A stretch of 64,000 bases of DNA, taken from contig JAJCJC010000006.1 in NCBI GenBank assembly GCA_020555605.1, positions 1 through 64,000 on the forward strand, given 5' to 3'. Both the position numbers and the translations under genes were made by a program. Below, in pieces: positions 8,757 through 16,300 of this stretch (its first letter is position 1; each line of letters opens with the position of its first letter). The stretch comes from a bacterium 210917-SL.2.15. Lineage in GTDB: Bacteria > Bacillota > Clostridia > Oscillospirales > Oscillospiraceae. The notes below the pieces were generated by a model. It searched no databases. It worked only from the letters and a program-made list of their open reading frames with translations, and was not told the origin of the DNA.

Positions 8757-9251
8757 TTAGGGCAGTACCGGCTCCAGCACCCGCCAGCGCCCATGCTCCA
8801 GCCCCAGGATAAAGCGGCGGATGCGGATGCTGCGGCCGGAGGCGGAAAAATCTGGTCCATGGGCATACTCCACCCGCGCCAGATACACCGCCATCGCGTC
8901 GTACCGCCCTTCATACGCAGCACAGATTGCCGTGCTGTGGGCGTCGGACAGCGTCGTCAACGCCGTCACCCGCACAGCGGGCAGGCAGTCCACCCCCGTC
9001 GGGCGTTTGTCCCGATAATGCGCTCCGATCTGGGTGCCCCAGCGCCCCCGGGCGGCGGCGCACTGCAAATCCAGAAAAGCGTCCCAGTCCCGGCCGCCTT
9101 CTGCGGCCACGGCTGCGCGCACGGCCTCCCGCGCCCCCTTTTCCGGATCCTCCGCCGCCTGCGCCGGCCAAAACAGGCCCGCGCACATACACCAGAAGAA
9201 CCCCACTGCCAGGACAAGCAGCGCCAGATACAGCCGTTTCGTCTCCTTCAT
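8757..9251 (-). CDS. Secreted protein of unknown function, NTF2-like pattern
   Basis: A 164-residue exported protein. A charged N-terminus (MKETKR) is followed by a hydrophobic stretch and a likely signal-peptidase site after WPAQA. The mature part starts with a helix (DPEKGAREAVRAAVAAEGG, then DWDAFLDL) and ends in alternating strands (RFILGLEHGRWRVLEPVLP), a pattern seen in NTF2-like/DUF4829 proteins; that resemblance is tentative. ATG 9251 was chosen because GAAAGGAGAG precedes it. The module-1 promoter (9305-9333) lies 54 nt upstream. A truncated second copy of promoter plus first 68 codons lies at 12783-13167. Confidence 0.75.
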   Translation of the reverse strand: MKETKRLYLALLVLAVGFFWCMCAGLFWPAQAAEDPEKGAREAVRAAVAAEGGRDWDAFLDLQCAAARGRWGTQIGAHYRDKRPTGVDCLPAVRVTALTTLSDAHSTAICAAYEGRYDAMAVYLARVEYAHGPDFSASGRSIRIRRFILGLEHGRWRVLEPVLP

Positions 9252-9408
9252 TGTTCTCTCTCCTTTCGGCCGGGGTCGCGTGTTTCGAAAAACCCTTCTA
9301 TATATAAGAACAATTATTTTTCGATTTTTGGACACGATTTTCAAAAGTTTTTTCAAAAAACGCAAACTTTGTAGGATCGGACAATTTAGCAATGCAGAAA
9401 CTGTGCAA
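9041..9408. repeat. Duplicated block, copy A (promoter, leader and 5' end of the secreted gene)
   Basis: Nearly identical to 12800-13167 (constant offset 3759). A shorter third copy (promoter and upstream AT tract only) lies at 11322-11460. Copy A covers the first ~70 codons of the gene at 8757-9251, its RBS, the promoter and about 75 bp upstream. Homology ends just before the terminators. Confidence 0.9.
9305..9333 (-). promoter_or_regulatory. Module-1 ECF-type promoter
   Basis: On the minus strand: GTCC (9333-9330), 17 nt, TGTTCTTA (9312-9305), with an A/T tract upstream. It has the same layout as the promoter of the sigma gene at 17623-17651. Confidence 0.75.
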
Positions 9409-9421
9409 AAAGGCGCCAAAA

Positions 9422-9448
9422 CCGCCCGCACCAAAAAGGTGCGGGCGG
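9422..9448 (-). terminator. Terminator after the effector/immunity-like pair
   Basis: CCGCCCGCACC/GGTGCGGGCGG with a 5-nt loop. The minus-strand continuation is T-rich. Confidence 0.75.
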
Positions 9449-9562
9449 CAGCACCGGGGAGCACCTGCTACAACACAGGACGCAGCGGGGGCGTTTGCCC
9501 CTTGCGACCAACATCAACAGAATGGCCGTTCCAAACACAAAGCGCATCAGGCGACCTAATGG

Positions 9563-10108
9563 TCAAACCCGCGGGATCCCCAATGCCCCACACAGGGTTT
9601 GATAGGCTTTAGATTCCACTGCCACAGACTGAAAATGCCAGAAGCGCAGCTCATCCTGCTGATTTTCCCGTGGCATCGCCCGGAAATCTGCAGCATAAGC
9701 ATCATCCTTCATCAGCTTCGGATGATAGATCCGATCCCGCCACAAGGTCACTCCCAGTTTCTCAAACCAGCAAGTGTAACTCAATTCCTGATCGGGGCAA
9801 TCATGGATGCATGCGCCGTGCTGTTCCAACGCACGCACCACATCCTCCGCCCTGCTCTGAAACAGGCGGATCCCATACAGGTATACATCGCCGTTTTCAT
9901 CCTCCGGATTTGGCACTTCCACCCATTCCATTCGCCCGTCCAGATAGCAGATATGATAACGCATATTGCAGTACCAAACCAGTTGGGCATTGGGCAGGCA
10001 GCCGTCCGCGCCCTCGTCGCGCCCCGCATCGCCCAGAATAGTCTCCACCTGTTCCCGTGTCATACCAAAGAACAGCTTTCCACAGCTTTGAAATGGGATA
10101 ATTTCCAT
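9563..10108 (-). CDS. Small cytoplasmic protein, possible immunity protein
   Basis: A 181-residue protein without signal peptide or membrane segment. Its start, IIPFQSCGKLFFGMTREQVETILG, matches a recurrent small-protein pattern (FGMTREEV, then a beta-rich acidic body) often met next to secreted toxins; that link is a recollection of the family, not a search result. It follows the secreted protein at 10137-11228 with a 28-nt gap and must share its transcript. The start is uncertain: GTG 10126 abuts the RBS AAGGAG, while ATG 10108 is about 18 nt away. I chose the ATG. GC content is close to the chromosomal background, unlike its AT-rich partner. Confidence 0.65.
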   Translation of the reverse strand: MEIIPFQSCGKLFFGMTREQVETILGDAGRDEGADGCLPNAQLVWYCNMRYHICYLDGRMEWVEVPNPEDENGDVYLYGIRLFQSRAEDVVRALEQHGACIHDCPDQELSYTCWFEKLGVTLWRDRIYHPKLMKDDAYAADFRAMPRENQQDELRFWHFQSVAVESKAYQTLCGALGIPRV

Positions 10109-10136
10109 GCGCTCTATATCAATCACTCCTTAAACC

Positions 10137-11228
10137 TTATAGTGTAATGCCAAACAAGTCTTGATAGTAAATTGCACAAGCTGCAATTTCCGGGCTATAT
10201 TTTGTACCCAGATTTTCTCTGCCATACGAATCTTGTTTACTCGTAAAATCTTCTACTTCAAGCATAATCAACTCTTTATACTGCTTGTTTGCCAAATACT
10301 GGCTTTCAAGTGCACGGAAATTTTTTGCAGCCGTAGAACTACCCCAATTGCTCGTCAATACATGATCTGCATGAGTCATACGAATTGCATACGCTTTATT
10401 CACATCATAATTATATGTGGACAATGTGTTTTGTGATATAAAATGATGCCGTTCTCCGCCAAGCGCTGCCATAGGTTGATATGCACCTGCAGCAAAATTA
10501 TAGCGGATTTCATTATCTTTACCCGCATTAGAATAACTCCGAACAGCTGCATCTTCTTTTACAGTGTAGGCATATTCAAATTTTTCCGCAACATAATATA
10601 CGGGCGTGCTCCATGTATAAAATATTTCATTTTTTACATTTGTCTTGGTAAAACTACTTGTATTGCCCGCCCCAGTCAACCAGCTATTTCCAGACAATCT
10701 ATATAAAGTGACTTTTCCCGAAATGTTGTCAATGCTATCTACACCAATGTTAGTAAGCTTAAAAGAAAAGCCAGTTTTTGTTGTATTAGGTTGAATCCTC
10801 CATGCGTTGCTTATATCTTTGGTTTTTGAGTCATACTGAATTAGCAATTGATAATTCTCTGCGACTGCGTTTTCCAAATATTGTTGTGCCGATTCCGCAA
10901 GGCCATATGCCTGCTGTACAGATTCGATTTCCTCTGCACTAACCTCTGCAATTCCCGCCTCGTTCAAATACTGATTTACCGTTTTAACATACTGCTCTTT
11001 CTCATTTTCTAATGCAGCATCATAATCAACCAGTTCAGCATTGCTTTGAGTCAGCAACGTTTCTATCTCCGGATATTTGTCTATATCCATTAAAGAAATA
11101 AGTTCATAGGTATATTTAGGCTCTTGATTTACTTCCTCCAAAGGCTCTGTCGCCCACACAGGAACCATCAGGCCAACGGCTATAGCCACCGCCAATGTAG
11201 TGGAAATCAATTTCTTCATCCTTGTCAT
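10137..11228 (-). CDS. Secreted protein with HH-containing C-terminal domain, candidate effector
   Basis: A 363-residue exported protein. The signal peptide (MTRMKKLISTTLAVAIAVGLMVPVWA) resembles that of the gene at 14384-14983. Residues ~30-130 are acidic and helical. Residues ~140-240 form a beta-rich part (GKVTLYRLSGNSW; YYVAEKFEYAYTV) reminiscent of the small secreted proteins at 15700 and 49107. The C-terminus (~250-363) has GGERHHFISQ, MTHADHVLTSNWGSS and a YLANKQYKELIMLEVEDF helix, a layout like HNH/AHH-type nuclease ends of secreted toxins. This is inference; no active site is proven. The gene is clearly more AT-rich than its neighbours, suggesting acquisition. It is driven by the module-1 promoter at 11353-11381. 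Confidence 0.7.
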   Translation of the reverse strand: MTRMKKLISTTLAVAIAVGLMVPVWATEPLEEVNQEPKYTYELISLMDIDKYPEIETLLTQSNAELVDYDAALENEKEQYVKTVNQYLNEAGIAEVSAEEIESVQQAYGLAESAQQYLENAVAENYQLLIQYDSKTKDISNAWRIQPNTTKTGFSFKLTNIGVDSIDNISGKVTLYRLSGNSWLTGAGNTSSFTKTNVKNEIFYTWSTPVYYVAEKFEYAYTVKEDAAVRSYSNAGKDNEIRYNFAAGAYQPMAALGGERHHFISQNTLSTYNYDVNKAYAIRMTHADHVLTSNWGSSTAAKNFRALESQYLANKQYKELIMLEVEDFTSKQDSYGRENLGTKYSPEIAACAIYYQDLFGITL

Positions 11229-11321
11229 TTTTATGTTACCTCTCTTTCAAATCATTGTCCATCGTCTTTCCATCCCGCATCCAAATCGTGAATTTGTTTC
11301 TTCTCACCCCCTTCTTTTCCC

Positions 11322-11460
11322 GGGGCCGCGTGTTTCGAAAAACCTTTCTATATAAGAACAATTATTTTTCGATTTTTGGACATGATTTTCAAAAGTTTTT
11401 TCAAAAATCGCAAACTTTGTAAGATGTGACAGTTTAGCAGCGCAGAAATTGTGCGAAAAA
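11322..11460. repeat. Duplicated promoter block, copy B
   Basis: About 140 bp sharing the promoter and upstream AT tract with 9041-9408 and 12800-13167, with a two-base deletion in the TATATA run and several substitutions. It lies in the 284-nt spacer upstream of the candidate effector gene. Confidence 0.85.
11353..11381 (-). promoter_or_regulatory. Module-1 ECF-type promoter
   Basis: Minus strand: GTCC (11381-11378), 17 nt, TGTTCTTA (11360-11353). It gives a leader of about 120 nt before the secreted protein start at 11228. Confidence 0.72.
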
Positions 11461-11468
11461 ACGCAAAA

Positions 11469-11496
11469 AACAGTGAGGGCAGCTGCCCTCACTGTT
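11469..11496 (-). terminator. Terminator of the lipoprotein/membrane protein unit
   Basis: A perfect palindrome with 14-nt arms (AACAGTGAGGGCAG and its complement), followed on the minus strand by TTTTGCGTTTTT. Confidence 0.88.
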
Positions 11497-11512
11497 TGGC
11501 TAACGCTGTTTT

Positions 11513-12091
11513 TCATCCGGATGCCGTATCTTCCGCTTCCGCCTGACGAACAACGGAACGCAAATGCTCCGTGCAATCCTGCAGCCAAGAGGCCGCCTGG
11601 CCGGTTTCTGCTTCGTCCAAGTCGAACCATTCATGTTTTATGACATAGGGCACTTGCTGCGGAAGAAAGTCTGCCAGTCCCTGCAATGCCTGCTCCATTT
11701 CCGGCGACAGGGTCGAATGCTCCTGCGTGTAGCAGGCCAGCGCATCCGTGTACTGCCAAAACGCTTCATAATAAGCATCCAGCGCCTCCTGCGGGCCTTC
11801 CGGCAAGAAATCGTTCTGGATCTCGCACAGATGGTAGGAGAAAAAACGTCTGGTCGAGGTATTCTCCATCAGTTCCGTTTCCTTCCGGACAACGGACAAA
11901 TCTCCGGCTGCCTCCAGAATGTCTCCGGTCAGAACATACAGCACTTCATAATTGCGGCTGAAATCCGCAAGAAATAACTGCTGCGCCAAGTGGGTGTCCT
12001 CCTGCAGCTCGTCGCTGCTGTGGACGGACGGCTGCCCGCAGCCCGCCAATACCAGCGCCAGCAGAAGCATCAGCAAAACAGAACGTCTCAT
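11513..12091 (-). CDS. Lipoprotein of unknown function
   Basis: A 192-residue lipoprotein. ATG 12091 follows AAAAGGAG and gives MRRSVLLMLLLALVLAGCG, with a lipobox (LAGC) making C18 the lipidated residue. The mature part is acidic and helical with many Gln/Glu (AQQLFLADFSRNYEVLYVLTG). No known domain was recognised. It lies 95 nt after the membrane protein gene at 12187-12603 with no terminator between, so the two are probably co-transcribed from the promoter at 12667-12695. Confidence 0.75.
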   Translation of the reverse strand: MRRSVLLMLLLALVLAGCGQPSVHSSDELQEDTHLAQQLFLADFSRNYEVLYVLTGDILEAAGDLSVVRKETELMENTSTRRFFSYHLCEIQNDFLPEGPQEALDAYYEAFWQYTDALACYTQEHSTLSPEMEQALQGLADFLPQQVPYVIKHEWFDLDEAETGQAASWLQDCTEHLRSVVRQAEAEDTASG

Positions 12092-12186
12092 CCGCACAAC
12101 TCCTTTTACATTTAATACAGTAGCGATCAATTAAATCTTAAAACTGCCAGTATCAGCAATTGGAAATTGATTTCACAGACTCTGTC

Positions 12187-12603
12187 CTATGCTGTGGCGC
12201 TTCTATACAGCGCCAGGGCAATTAGAAAACCGGGAACCAGAAAAATCTGCGGCCAGTCGATCAGCCACAGTGTATATTTTATCAGCATCGCAGTGCCCGC
12301 CATATTCAGAGCGACCACAATGGCGTACAGCGCAATCAAAAGGACAGCAAGGGCGAGGCAGATGCCTTTTGCCTTGTGCGGCAGACGCAAAATTCCCGCC
12401 TGCTGCAAAAGCTCCGCAATCAGAGCCGCTAAGCTTCCATAAAGCAGCGGACGCATGCAAAGCAAATTCCAAAAATAGAGTGTGTAGTCATAATGGACCG
12501 CTGTTTGCCGCGCACCGGCGAATTGGTAATACAGGATGCACGCAGCAGCGATCACCAGCAAGATAGCATATACCACCAATGCCGGCCGGATTCGTTTTGT
12601 CAT
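12187..12603 (-). CDS. Small membrane protein, four predicted TM helices
   Basis: A 138-residue integral membrane protein with hydrophobic segments near 7-27, 46-66, 80-105 and 115-135. The start is MTKRIRPALVV at ATG 12603, preceded by GAAGGAGGGC; an in-frame ATG six codons upstream overlaps that RBS. No family was recognised. A module-1 promoter lies 64 nt upstream. Linked with the lipoprotein downstream, it may form a membrane pair of the sigma regulon (inference). Confidence 0.72.
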   Translation of the reverse strand: MTKRIRPALVVYAILLVIAAACILYYQFAGARQTAVHYDYTLYFWNLLCMRPLLYGSLAALIAELLQQAGILRLPHKAKGICLALAVLLIALYAIVVALNMAGTAMLIKYTLWLIDWPQIFLVPGFLIALALYRSATA

Positions 12604-12666
12604 AAAGCAGCCCTCCTTCATCTTGTTCCATTATTTCATACCGTGAGATAAGAACCTCTTTATCTG

Positions 12667-12695
12667 TAAAAACACGAAAACGGGCAAAATGGGAC
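12667..12695 (-). promoter_or_regulatory. Module-1 ECF-type promoter (divergent copy)
   Basis: Minus strand: GTCC (12695-12692), 17 nt, TGTTTTTA (12674-12667). Flanking sequence is not part of the duplicated block, so the motif is conserved independently of that repeat. Confidence 0.65.
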
Positions 12696-12782
12696 AGAAT
12701 TTTGCAAAAATTTTTTAGTTTTACCAATTTTCATCGGAATGCGTAAGTATATCTGGGGAAAATTGTAGAAAAAGCAGGTGCC

Positions 12783-13010
12783 TTAAAGAATGGGATGGGA
12801 GCGCCCCCGGGCGGCGGCGCACTGCAAATCCAGAAAAGCGTCCCAGTCCCGGCCGCCTTCTGCGGCCACGGCTGCGCGCACGGCCTCCCGCGCCCCCTTT
12901 TCCGGATCCTCCGCCGCCTGCGCCGGCCAAAACAGGCCCGCGCACATACACCAGAAGAACCCCGCTGCCAGGACAAGCAGCGCCAGATACAGCCGTTTCG
13001 TCTCCTTCAT
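12783..13010 (-). pseudogene. Truncated copy of the secreted protein at 8757-9251
   Basis: The first 68 codons match the gene at 8757-9251 almost residue for residue (one difference in the signal peptide). Homology then stops abruptly at 12800 and the frame closes after a few unrelated residues (SHPIL). It keeps the RBS and a complete module-1 promoter (13064-13092). A truncated exported peptide could still be made, but it lacks more than half of the mature protein, so I call it a remnant of duplication or recombination. Confidence 0.85.
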
Positions 13011-13167
13011 TGTTCTCTCTCCTTTCGGCCGGGGCCGCGTGTTTCGAAAAACCTTTCTATATATAAGAACAATTATTTTTCGATTTTTGGACACGATTTT
13101 CAAAAGTTTTTTCAAAAAACGCAAACTTTGTAGGATCAGACAATTTAGCAATGCAGAAACTGTGCAA
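12800..13167. repeat. Duplicated block, copy C
   Basis: Partner of 9041-9408 at constant offset 3759, with very few differences. The high identity implies a recent duplication or gene conversion. Confidence 0.9.
13064..13092 (-). promoter_or_regulatory. Module-1 ECF-type promoter
   Basis: Minus strand: GTCC (13092-13089), 17 nt, TGTTCTTA (13071-13064), within the duplicated block and driving the truncated gene. Confidence 0.72.
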
Positions 13168-13190
13168 AAAAACGCAAGCAAAACGGAAAA

Positions 13191-13221
13191 AGCCGCCCGC
13201 ACCAAAAAGGTGCGGGCGGCT
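13191..13221 (-). terminator. Terminator of the four-gene secreted-protein unit
   Basis: A perfect 13-bp stem (AGCCGCCCGCACC and complement, AAAAA loop), followed on the minus strand by TTTTTCCGTTTTG. Confidence 0.9.
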
Positions 13222-13266
13222 CTGTTCCAATCCACAAGGATGCCAACAATCTCGTTTACTGAACCT

Positions 13267-14274
13267 TCAGGAAATTGTCATCACCGTACCAGTTTGCCCA
13301 TGGGCGCAATAAATCGTTTCTTCCGCCACCCAGATGGCAGAGACAGGCTGTTTCAACGCGACAGTCACGCCTTCGTCCGCCCGATCGTAACGCATCACCC
13401 ACTCATAGTTCGTGCTGCAATACAGCGCGCCGCCGCAGGAATTCAATGCTGTGCTGTCCACTACCGCATCGGGCGTCACGCACAGTGCAGCACCGCCAGA
13501 CAGATTCATATGCCACAGCTGCAGCCCCACCCAGAAAATCTCCCCATCAATGATCAGGAAGCGCTTCACATGTTCGGCGCCAACCACCTTTTCCGGAGCA
13601 GCCGCTCCCGCGCCAACATCATACGCATAAATGGCGCCGTCCATGGGATAGCTGCCGTTGCTGGAGATACCAAACCAGTCATTGCCCAAATCAACCATGG
13701 TATCCATACCATCCTCCCTATCCGCTGCAATGCAAAAATACAGCACGCCCTCATAAGGAAACAGATTGTAGGCATTCCCGGCATGTTCCACCACCTGCGC
13801 GCCAGTACCATCCCCGGCCGCCCTGTACAGGCCCCCGCCGTTCCCGGCCTGCCTTCCGTCATAGGTAGTAAAGTAGATCTCATCGCCCACAGCCACCAGC
13901 TCAACGGGTGTTTGCCCGCTCACGTTCTTTTTGTGCCTCCCGTTATGATCCATGCGATAGAAACCGTCGTCCGCCGCTGTTTCATAGAAGACATAGTGAT
14001 CTGTCACAAAATATCGCATCACGTCTTCAGCGATCCGCGTGCCGCTCCCGCTTCCCGCCGCACGTACATACAGCGCCGTCCCCATTCCTTCATCTTGCAT
14101 GTAAAACACCGTGTCGCCGCATTGGGTGATATAGTTGCCCGCATACATATTCGCATAAAACGACGCGCTTTTTTCGCTTTCTGCAGCCGGCGGTTCCGCC
14201 GCGCAACCCGTCAACACCATGGCAAAGATCAAAACGGCCATCATATTGACCGTGTGCCTGATACATCCGTTCAT
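13267..14274 (-). CDS. Lipoprotein with DUF5050-like repeats
   Basis: A 335-residue lipoprotein: MNGCIRHTVNMMAVLIFAMVLTGC gives a lipobox (LTGC, C24). The mature part consists of repeated short strand units of the kind GDTVFYMQDEG, TDHYVFYETAADDGFYRMD, GDEIYFTTYDG, EGVLYFCIAAD, DGEIFWVGLQLW and GGALYCSTN, alternating with turns. This is the pattern of DUF5050/beta-propeller-like cell-surface proteins. Function is unknown. RBS GGAGGAGAG precedes the ATG. It is the last gene of the unit that starts with the 135-aa secreted protein and ends in the terminator at 13191-13221. Confidence 0.78.
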   Translation of the reverse strand: MNGCIRHTVNMMAVLIFAMVLTGCAAEPPAAESEKSASFYANMYAGNYITQCGDTVFYMQDEGMGTALYVRAAGSGSGTRIAEDVMRYFVTDHYVFYETAADDGFYRMDHNGRHKKNVSGQTPVELVAVGDEIYFTTYDGRQAGNGGGLYRAAGDGTGAQVVEHAGNAYNLFPYEGVLYFCIAADREDGMDTMVDLGNDWFGISSNGSYPMDGAIYAYDVGAGAAAPEKVVGAEHVKRFLIIDGEIFWVGLQLWHMNLSGGAALCVTPDAVVDSTALNSCGGALYCSTNYEWVMRYDRADEGVTVALKQPVSAIWVAEETIYCAHGQTGTVMTIS

Positions 14275-14383
14275 TCGTCTCTCCTCCGCTTTATCGCGCA
14301 GACATCACTTCCAACAGCCCAAGTTGCGCAAAAACATAAGCAGTGAAACAAGCATTCCTCTGTAATCTCTCCACAGAAAGCAA

Positions 14384-14983
14384 TTATTCAAGCGTAATTG
14401 TCATATAGATAGGAGGTGCTGTACCACTATCACCGCTTCTCAGAGTTAATGCACACTCACCACAGCCAAAATGCTGTTTTTCACCGGCCGCCGCAGGCTT
14501 CAAAATAAAAATAGATCTAAATATAATCATCATGGACGGCGGCATAGCATTTGTCACAGACAGATTTTGCTTGCTCTGATCACCCATAGCTCCATATGTT
14601 TTAATAAACTGGCATTGACCAGACTTAATCGTTGTGCGCAACTTTCCAATATAAGTTACCTGCAATTCAACAGACGCCGTTCCCACAGCTCTGTCTACAT
14701 GCACAATAGCTTCAGGATAAAAAGGCTCCAACGTGCTCGCTTTCGTGACACCACTACTCATCGGAATCCACACAACCCCAAAATCCGCAGCATATGTCGC
14801 CACATTGCCGTCATCGGAAATTTTTTCCATCTGAATTGGATTATCCTCTGAGAAGCCCGGAGTATTTTTTAACTGCATCACGTTCACAGATTCACTTTCC
14901 ACACTTGCAAATGCCGGCACTGTCATGCTCAATATCATGGCTATCGCCAATGCAGCAGAAATCAATCTCTTTGTCCTTGTCAT
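14384..14983 (-). CDS. Secreted protein of unknown function
   Basis: A 199-residue exported protein. The signal peptide (MTRTKRLISAALAIAMILSMTVPAFA) closely resembles that of the gene at 10137-11228, and the 25 nt before both starts are also alike (GAAAGAGAGGTA then ATAAAAATG). The mature part is beta-rich (VVWIPMSSGV; ASVELQVTYIGKLRTTIKSG). Composition is AT-richer than the chromosome average, as for the 10137 gene. No domain was recognised. It lies 111 nt after the gene at 15095-15607; a GC-rich hairpin is present in that gap. Confidence 0.7.
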   Translation of the reverse strand: MTRTKRLISAALAIAMILSMTVPAFASVESESVNVMQLKNTPGFSEDNPIQMEKISDDGNVATYAADFGVVWIPMSSGVTKASTLEPFYPEAIVHVDRAVGTASVELQVTYIGKLRTTIKSGQCQFIKTYGAMGDQSKQNLSVTNAMPPSMMIIFRSIFILKPAAAGEKQHFGCGECALTLRSGDSGTAPPIYMTITLE

Positions 14984-15094
14984 TTTTATAATACCTCTCT
15001 TTCGAATCGTTGTCTATCCTTTTCGTTCCCAAACAGGTCTTCCCCGGAACGGGCGGGGCGGAAGTCCCCCGCCCGCCGCAGGATGGAGAAACCT

Positions 15095-15607
15095 TTACAG
15101 CCAATCCTGGCTGGCCACAAAGGTATAGGGGACGGAGGGGGCGTCCACCGCTTCCATGGTCGCATCCACGCCGCCGTTTATGCCCTTGTCCGGCTGATTG
15201 GAGTTCAGCTGGATATAAGCTCTCCACTGGGGATCGACGAGCACCGGGGAAAAGCTCGTCGTCTTGCCGTTGACCGTGGCTTTGAAGGTGACCTTCATCT
15301 GCGTGCCCTCGCTCTTGGTGGCATCGTTCCACACACGCAGATCACAGGAATTTCCATAATTCTCCAGGAAATTATAATGCTGGGTTTTCTTGGGGCTAGC
15401 CACGTCGGAGAACGTCATGGAATTCCCGTCACGGGCCGACATCGCTGTTTTCCCGATCTGATCCACCACCACGACGGCGGTCACACCGTTGCCCAAGTCG
15501 TAAACCTGCCGCAACGTCTTTGCGCCGGTATCTGCTGCGAACGCAGATACCCCCAAAGTCAGGCACATGGCTGCGGCCAGCATCATCGACGCCAGTTTTT
15601 TGAACAT
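15095..15607 (-). CDS. Secreted protein of unknown function
   Basis: A 170-residue exported protein with signal peptide MFKKLASMMLAAAMCLTLGVSAFA and probable cleavage after AFA. The signal's end (LTLGVSAFA) is identical to that of the 15700 gene. The mature domain is polar and beta-rich (VYDLGNGVTAVVVVDQIG; MKVTFKATVNGKTTSFSPVLVD). ATG 15607 lies 9 nt after GGAAGG; a TTG three codons upstream overlaps the RBS. It follows the 135-aa secreted protein by 92 nt without a terminator, so is probably co-transcribed. Confidence 0.72.
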   Translation of the reverse strand: MFKKLASMMLAAAMCLTLGVSAFAADTGAKTLRQVYDLGNGVTAVVVVDQIGKTAMSARDGNSMTFSDVASPKKTQHYNFLENYGNSCDLRVWNDATKSEGTQMKVTFKATVNGKTTSFSPVLVDPQWRAYIQLNSNQPDKGINGGVDATMEAVDAPSVPYTFVASQDWL

Positions 15608-15699
15608 TGCAATCAACCTTCCTTTCTGTTCTTGTATGTTTTACGGACATCGGAACAGTTTGATTCGGCTCTCACCCCCTTCGCGCGCCGGGGCAGGCG

Positions 15700-16107
15700 T
15701 CAGGTTTTCACGGTGATCGTTTCCTCAATGGTATCCCATGCGCCGCCGGAATACACCTGCGCGGTTACCTCAATCACATAGGTCTTGCCCTTTTCGATCG
15801 CTGCACTCTGGCTCTTGGTACATTTCCAGGTATAAGTGCTGCCAGTCATGGAACTGATCTCTTTGCGGCCGATGAGCTGCTTTTGATAAAGGGTCGCCTC
15901 CATTTTAATCTGAGTTGTATCACTAGGCGCCGTCACCGTAACGGAATAAGTTTGTGCCGTAGCGCTGACATTCCCTTTAATAGTCGTGTCATCGGCATTA
16001 TAAGGCTGATACTCAACCGCAAATGCACTGACCCCCAGGGTCAGTGCCATGGCAATTGCCATGGTGAAGGCCAGGATTCTGGATGCGATGGTTTTTTTCA
16101 TGTACAT
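15700..16107 (-). CDS. 135-aa secreted protein of the sigma module (module 1)
   Basis: An exported protein of 135 residues: signal peptide MYMKKTIASRILAFTMAIA..., cleavage after AFA, then about 105 residues of alternating strands. It is a paralogue of 49107-49514, with the same length, shared start of the mature part (QPY), the identical stretch ATLYQKQLIGRKEIS and the same ending (VYxxGAWxxxxxTITxKT). Both copies sit immediately downstream of a sigma/anti-sigma pair plus terminator and have their own GTCC-N17 promoter. It is therefore the best candidate for the main output of the circuit; function unknown. RBS AAGGAG. Confidence 0.8.
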   Translation of the reverse strand: MYMKKTIASRILAFTMAIAMALTLGVSAFAVEYQPYNADDTTIKGNVSATAQTYSVTVTAPSDTTQIKMEATLYQKQLIGRKEISSMTGSTYTWKCTKSQSAAIEKGKTYVIEVTAQVYSGGAWDTIEETITVKT

Positions 16108-16158
16108 TGGAATTCTCTCCTTTCATAATGGGACAATCTTGATTGCCCTTCTATAGAC

Positions 16159-16187
16159 TAACAACAACATAAAATCGATTTTTGGAC
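16159..16187 (-). promoter_or_regulatory. Module-1 ECF-type promoter of the 135-aa secreted protein
   Basis: Minus strand: GTCC (16187-16184), 17 nt, TGTTGTTA (16166-16159), then CTATAGAAGG as the probable start region. An AT tract precedes GTCC. It is nearly identical in layout to the sigma gene promoter. Confidence 0.8.
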
Positions 16188-16255
16188 AAAATTTTCAAAA
16201 CTTTTTTATATTTGTCGAAATTGTCAAAAACTTCCTTTTTCTTTTGTGCAAAAAA

Positions 16256-16286
16256 GAAGTGCCCAGCATGCTGTGCCGGGCACTTC
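16256..16286 (-). terminator. Terminator after the module-1 anti-sigma gene
   Basis: A long hairpin (GAAGTGCCC with GGGCACTTC plus inner pairs), followed on the minus strand by TTTTTTG. It separates the regulatory pair from the output genes. Confidence 0.9.
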
Positions 16287-16300
16287 TCGGTTTCTGTTCT

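Noticed and set aside
12790..14346. Plus-strand open frame of 518 codons across the lipoprotein gene and truncated copy
   Set aside because: It crosses a terminator, a promoter block and an antisense gene, with no recognisable domain; the minus-strand lipoprotein with lipobox is convincing.
16147..16166. CTATAG/CTATATAG near AGAAGG as a sigma-A -10 box
   Set aside because: No -35 hexamer lies 16-18 nt upstream of it, and its distance to GTCC varies (28-31 nt), whereas GTCC to TGTTNTT is always 17 nt; it is better read as the start-site region.
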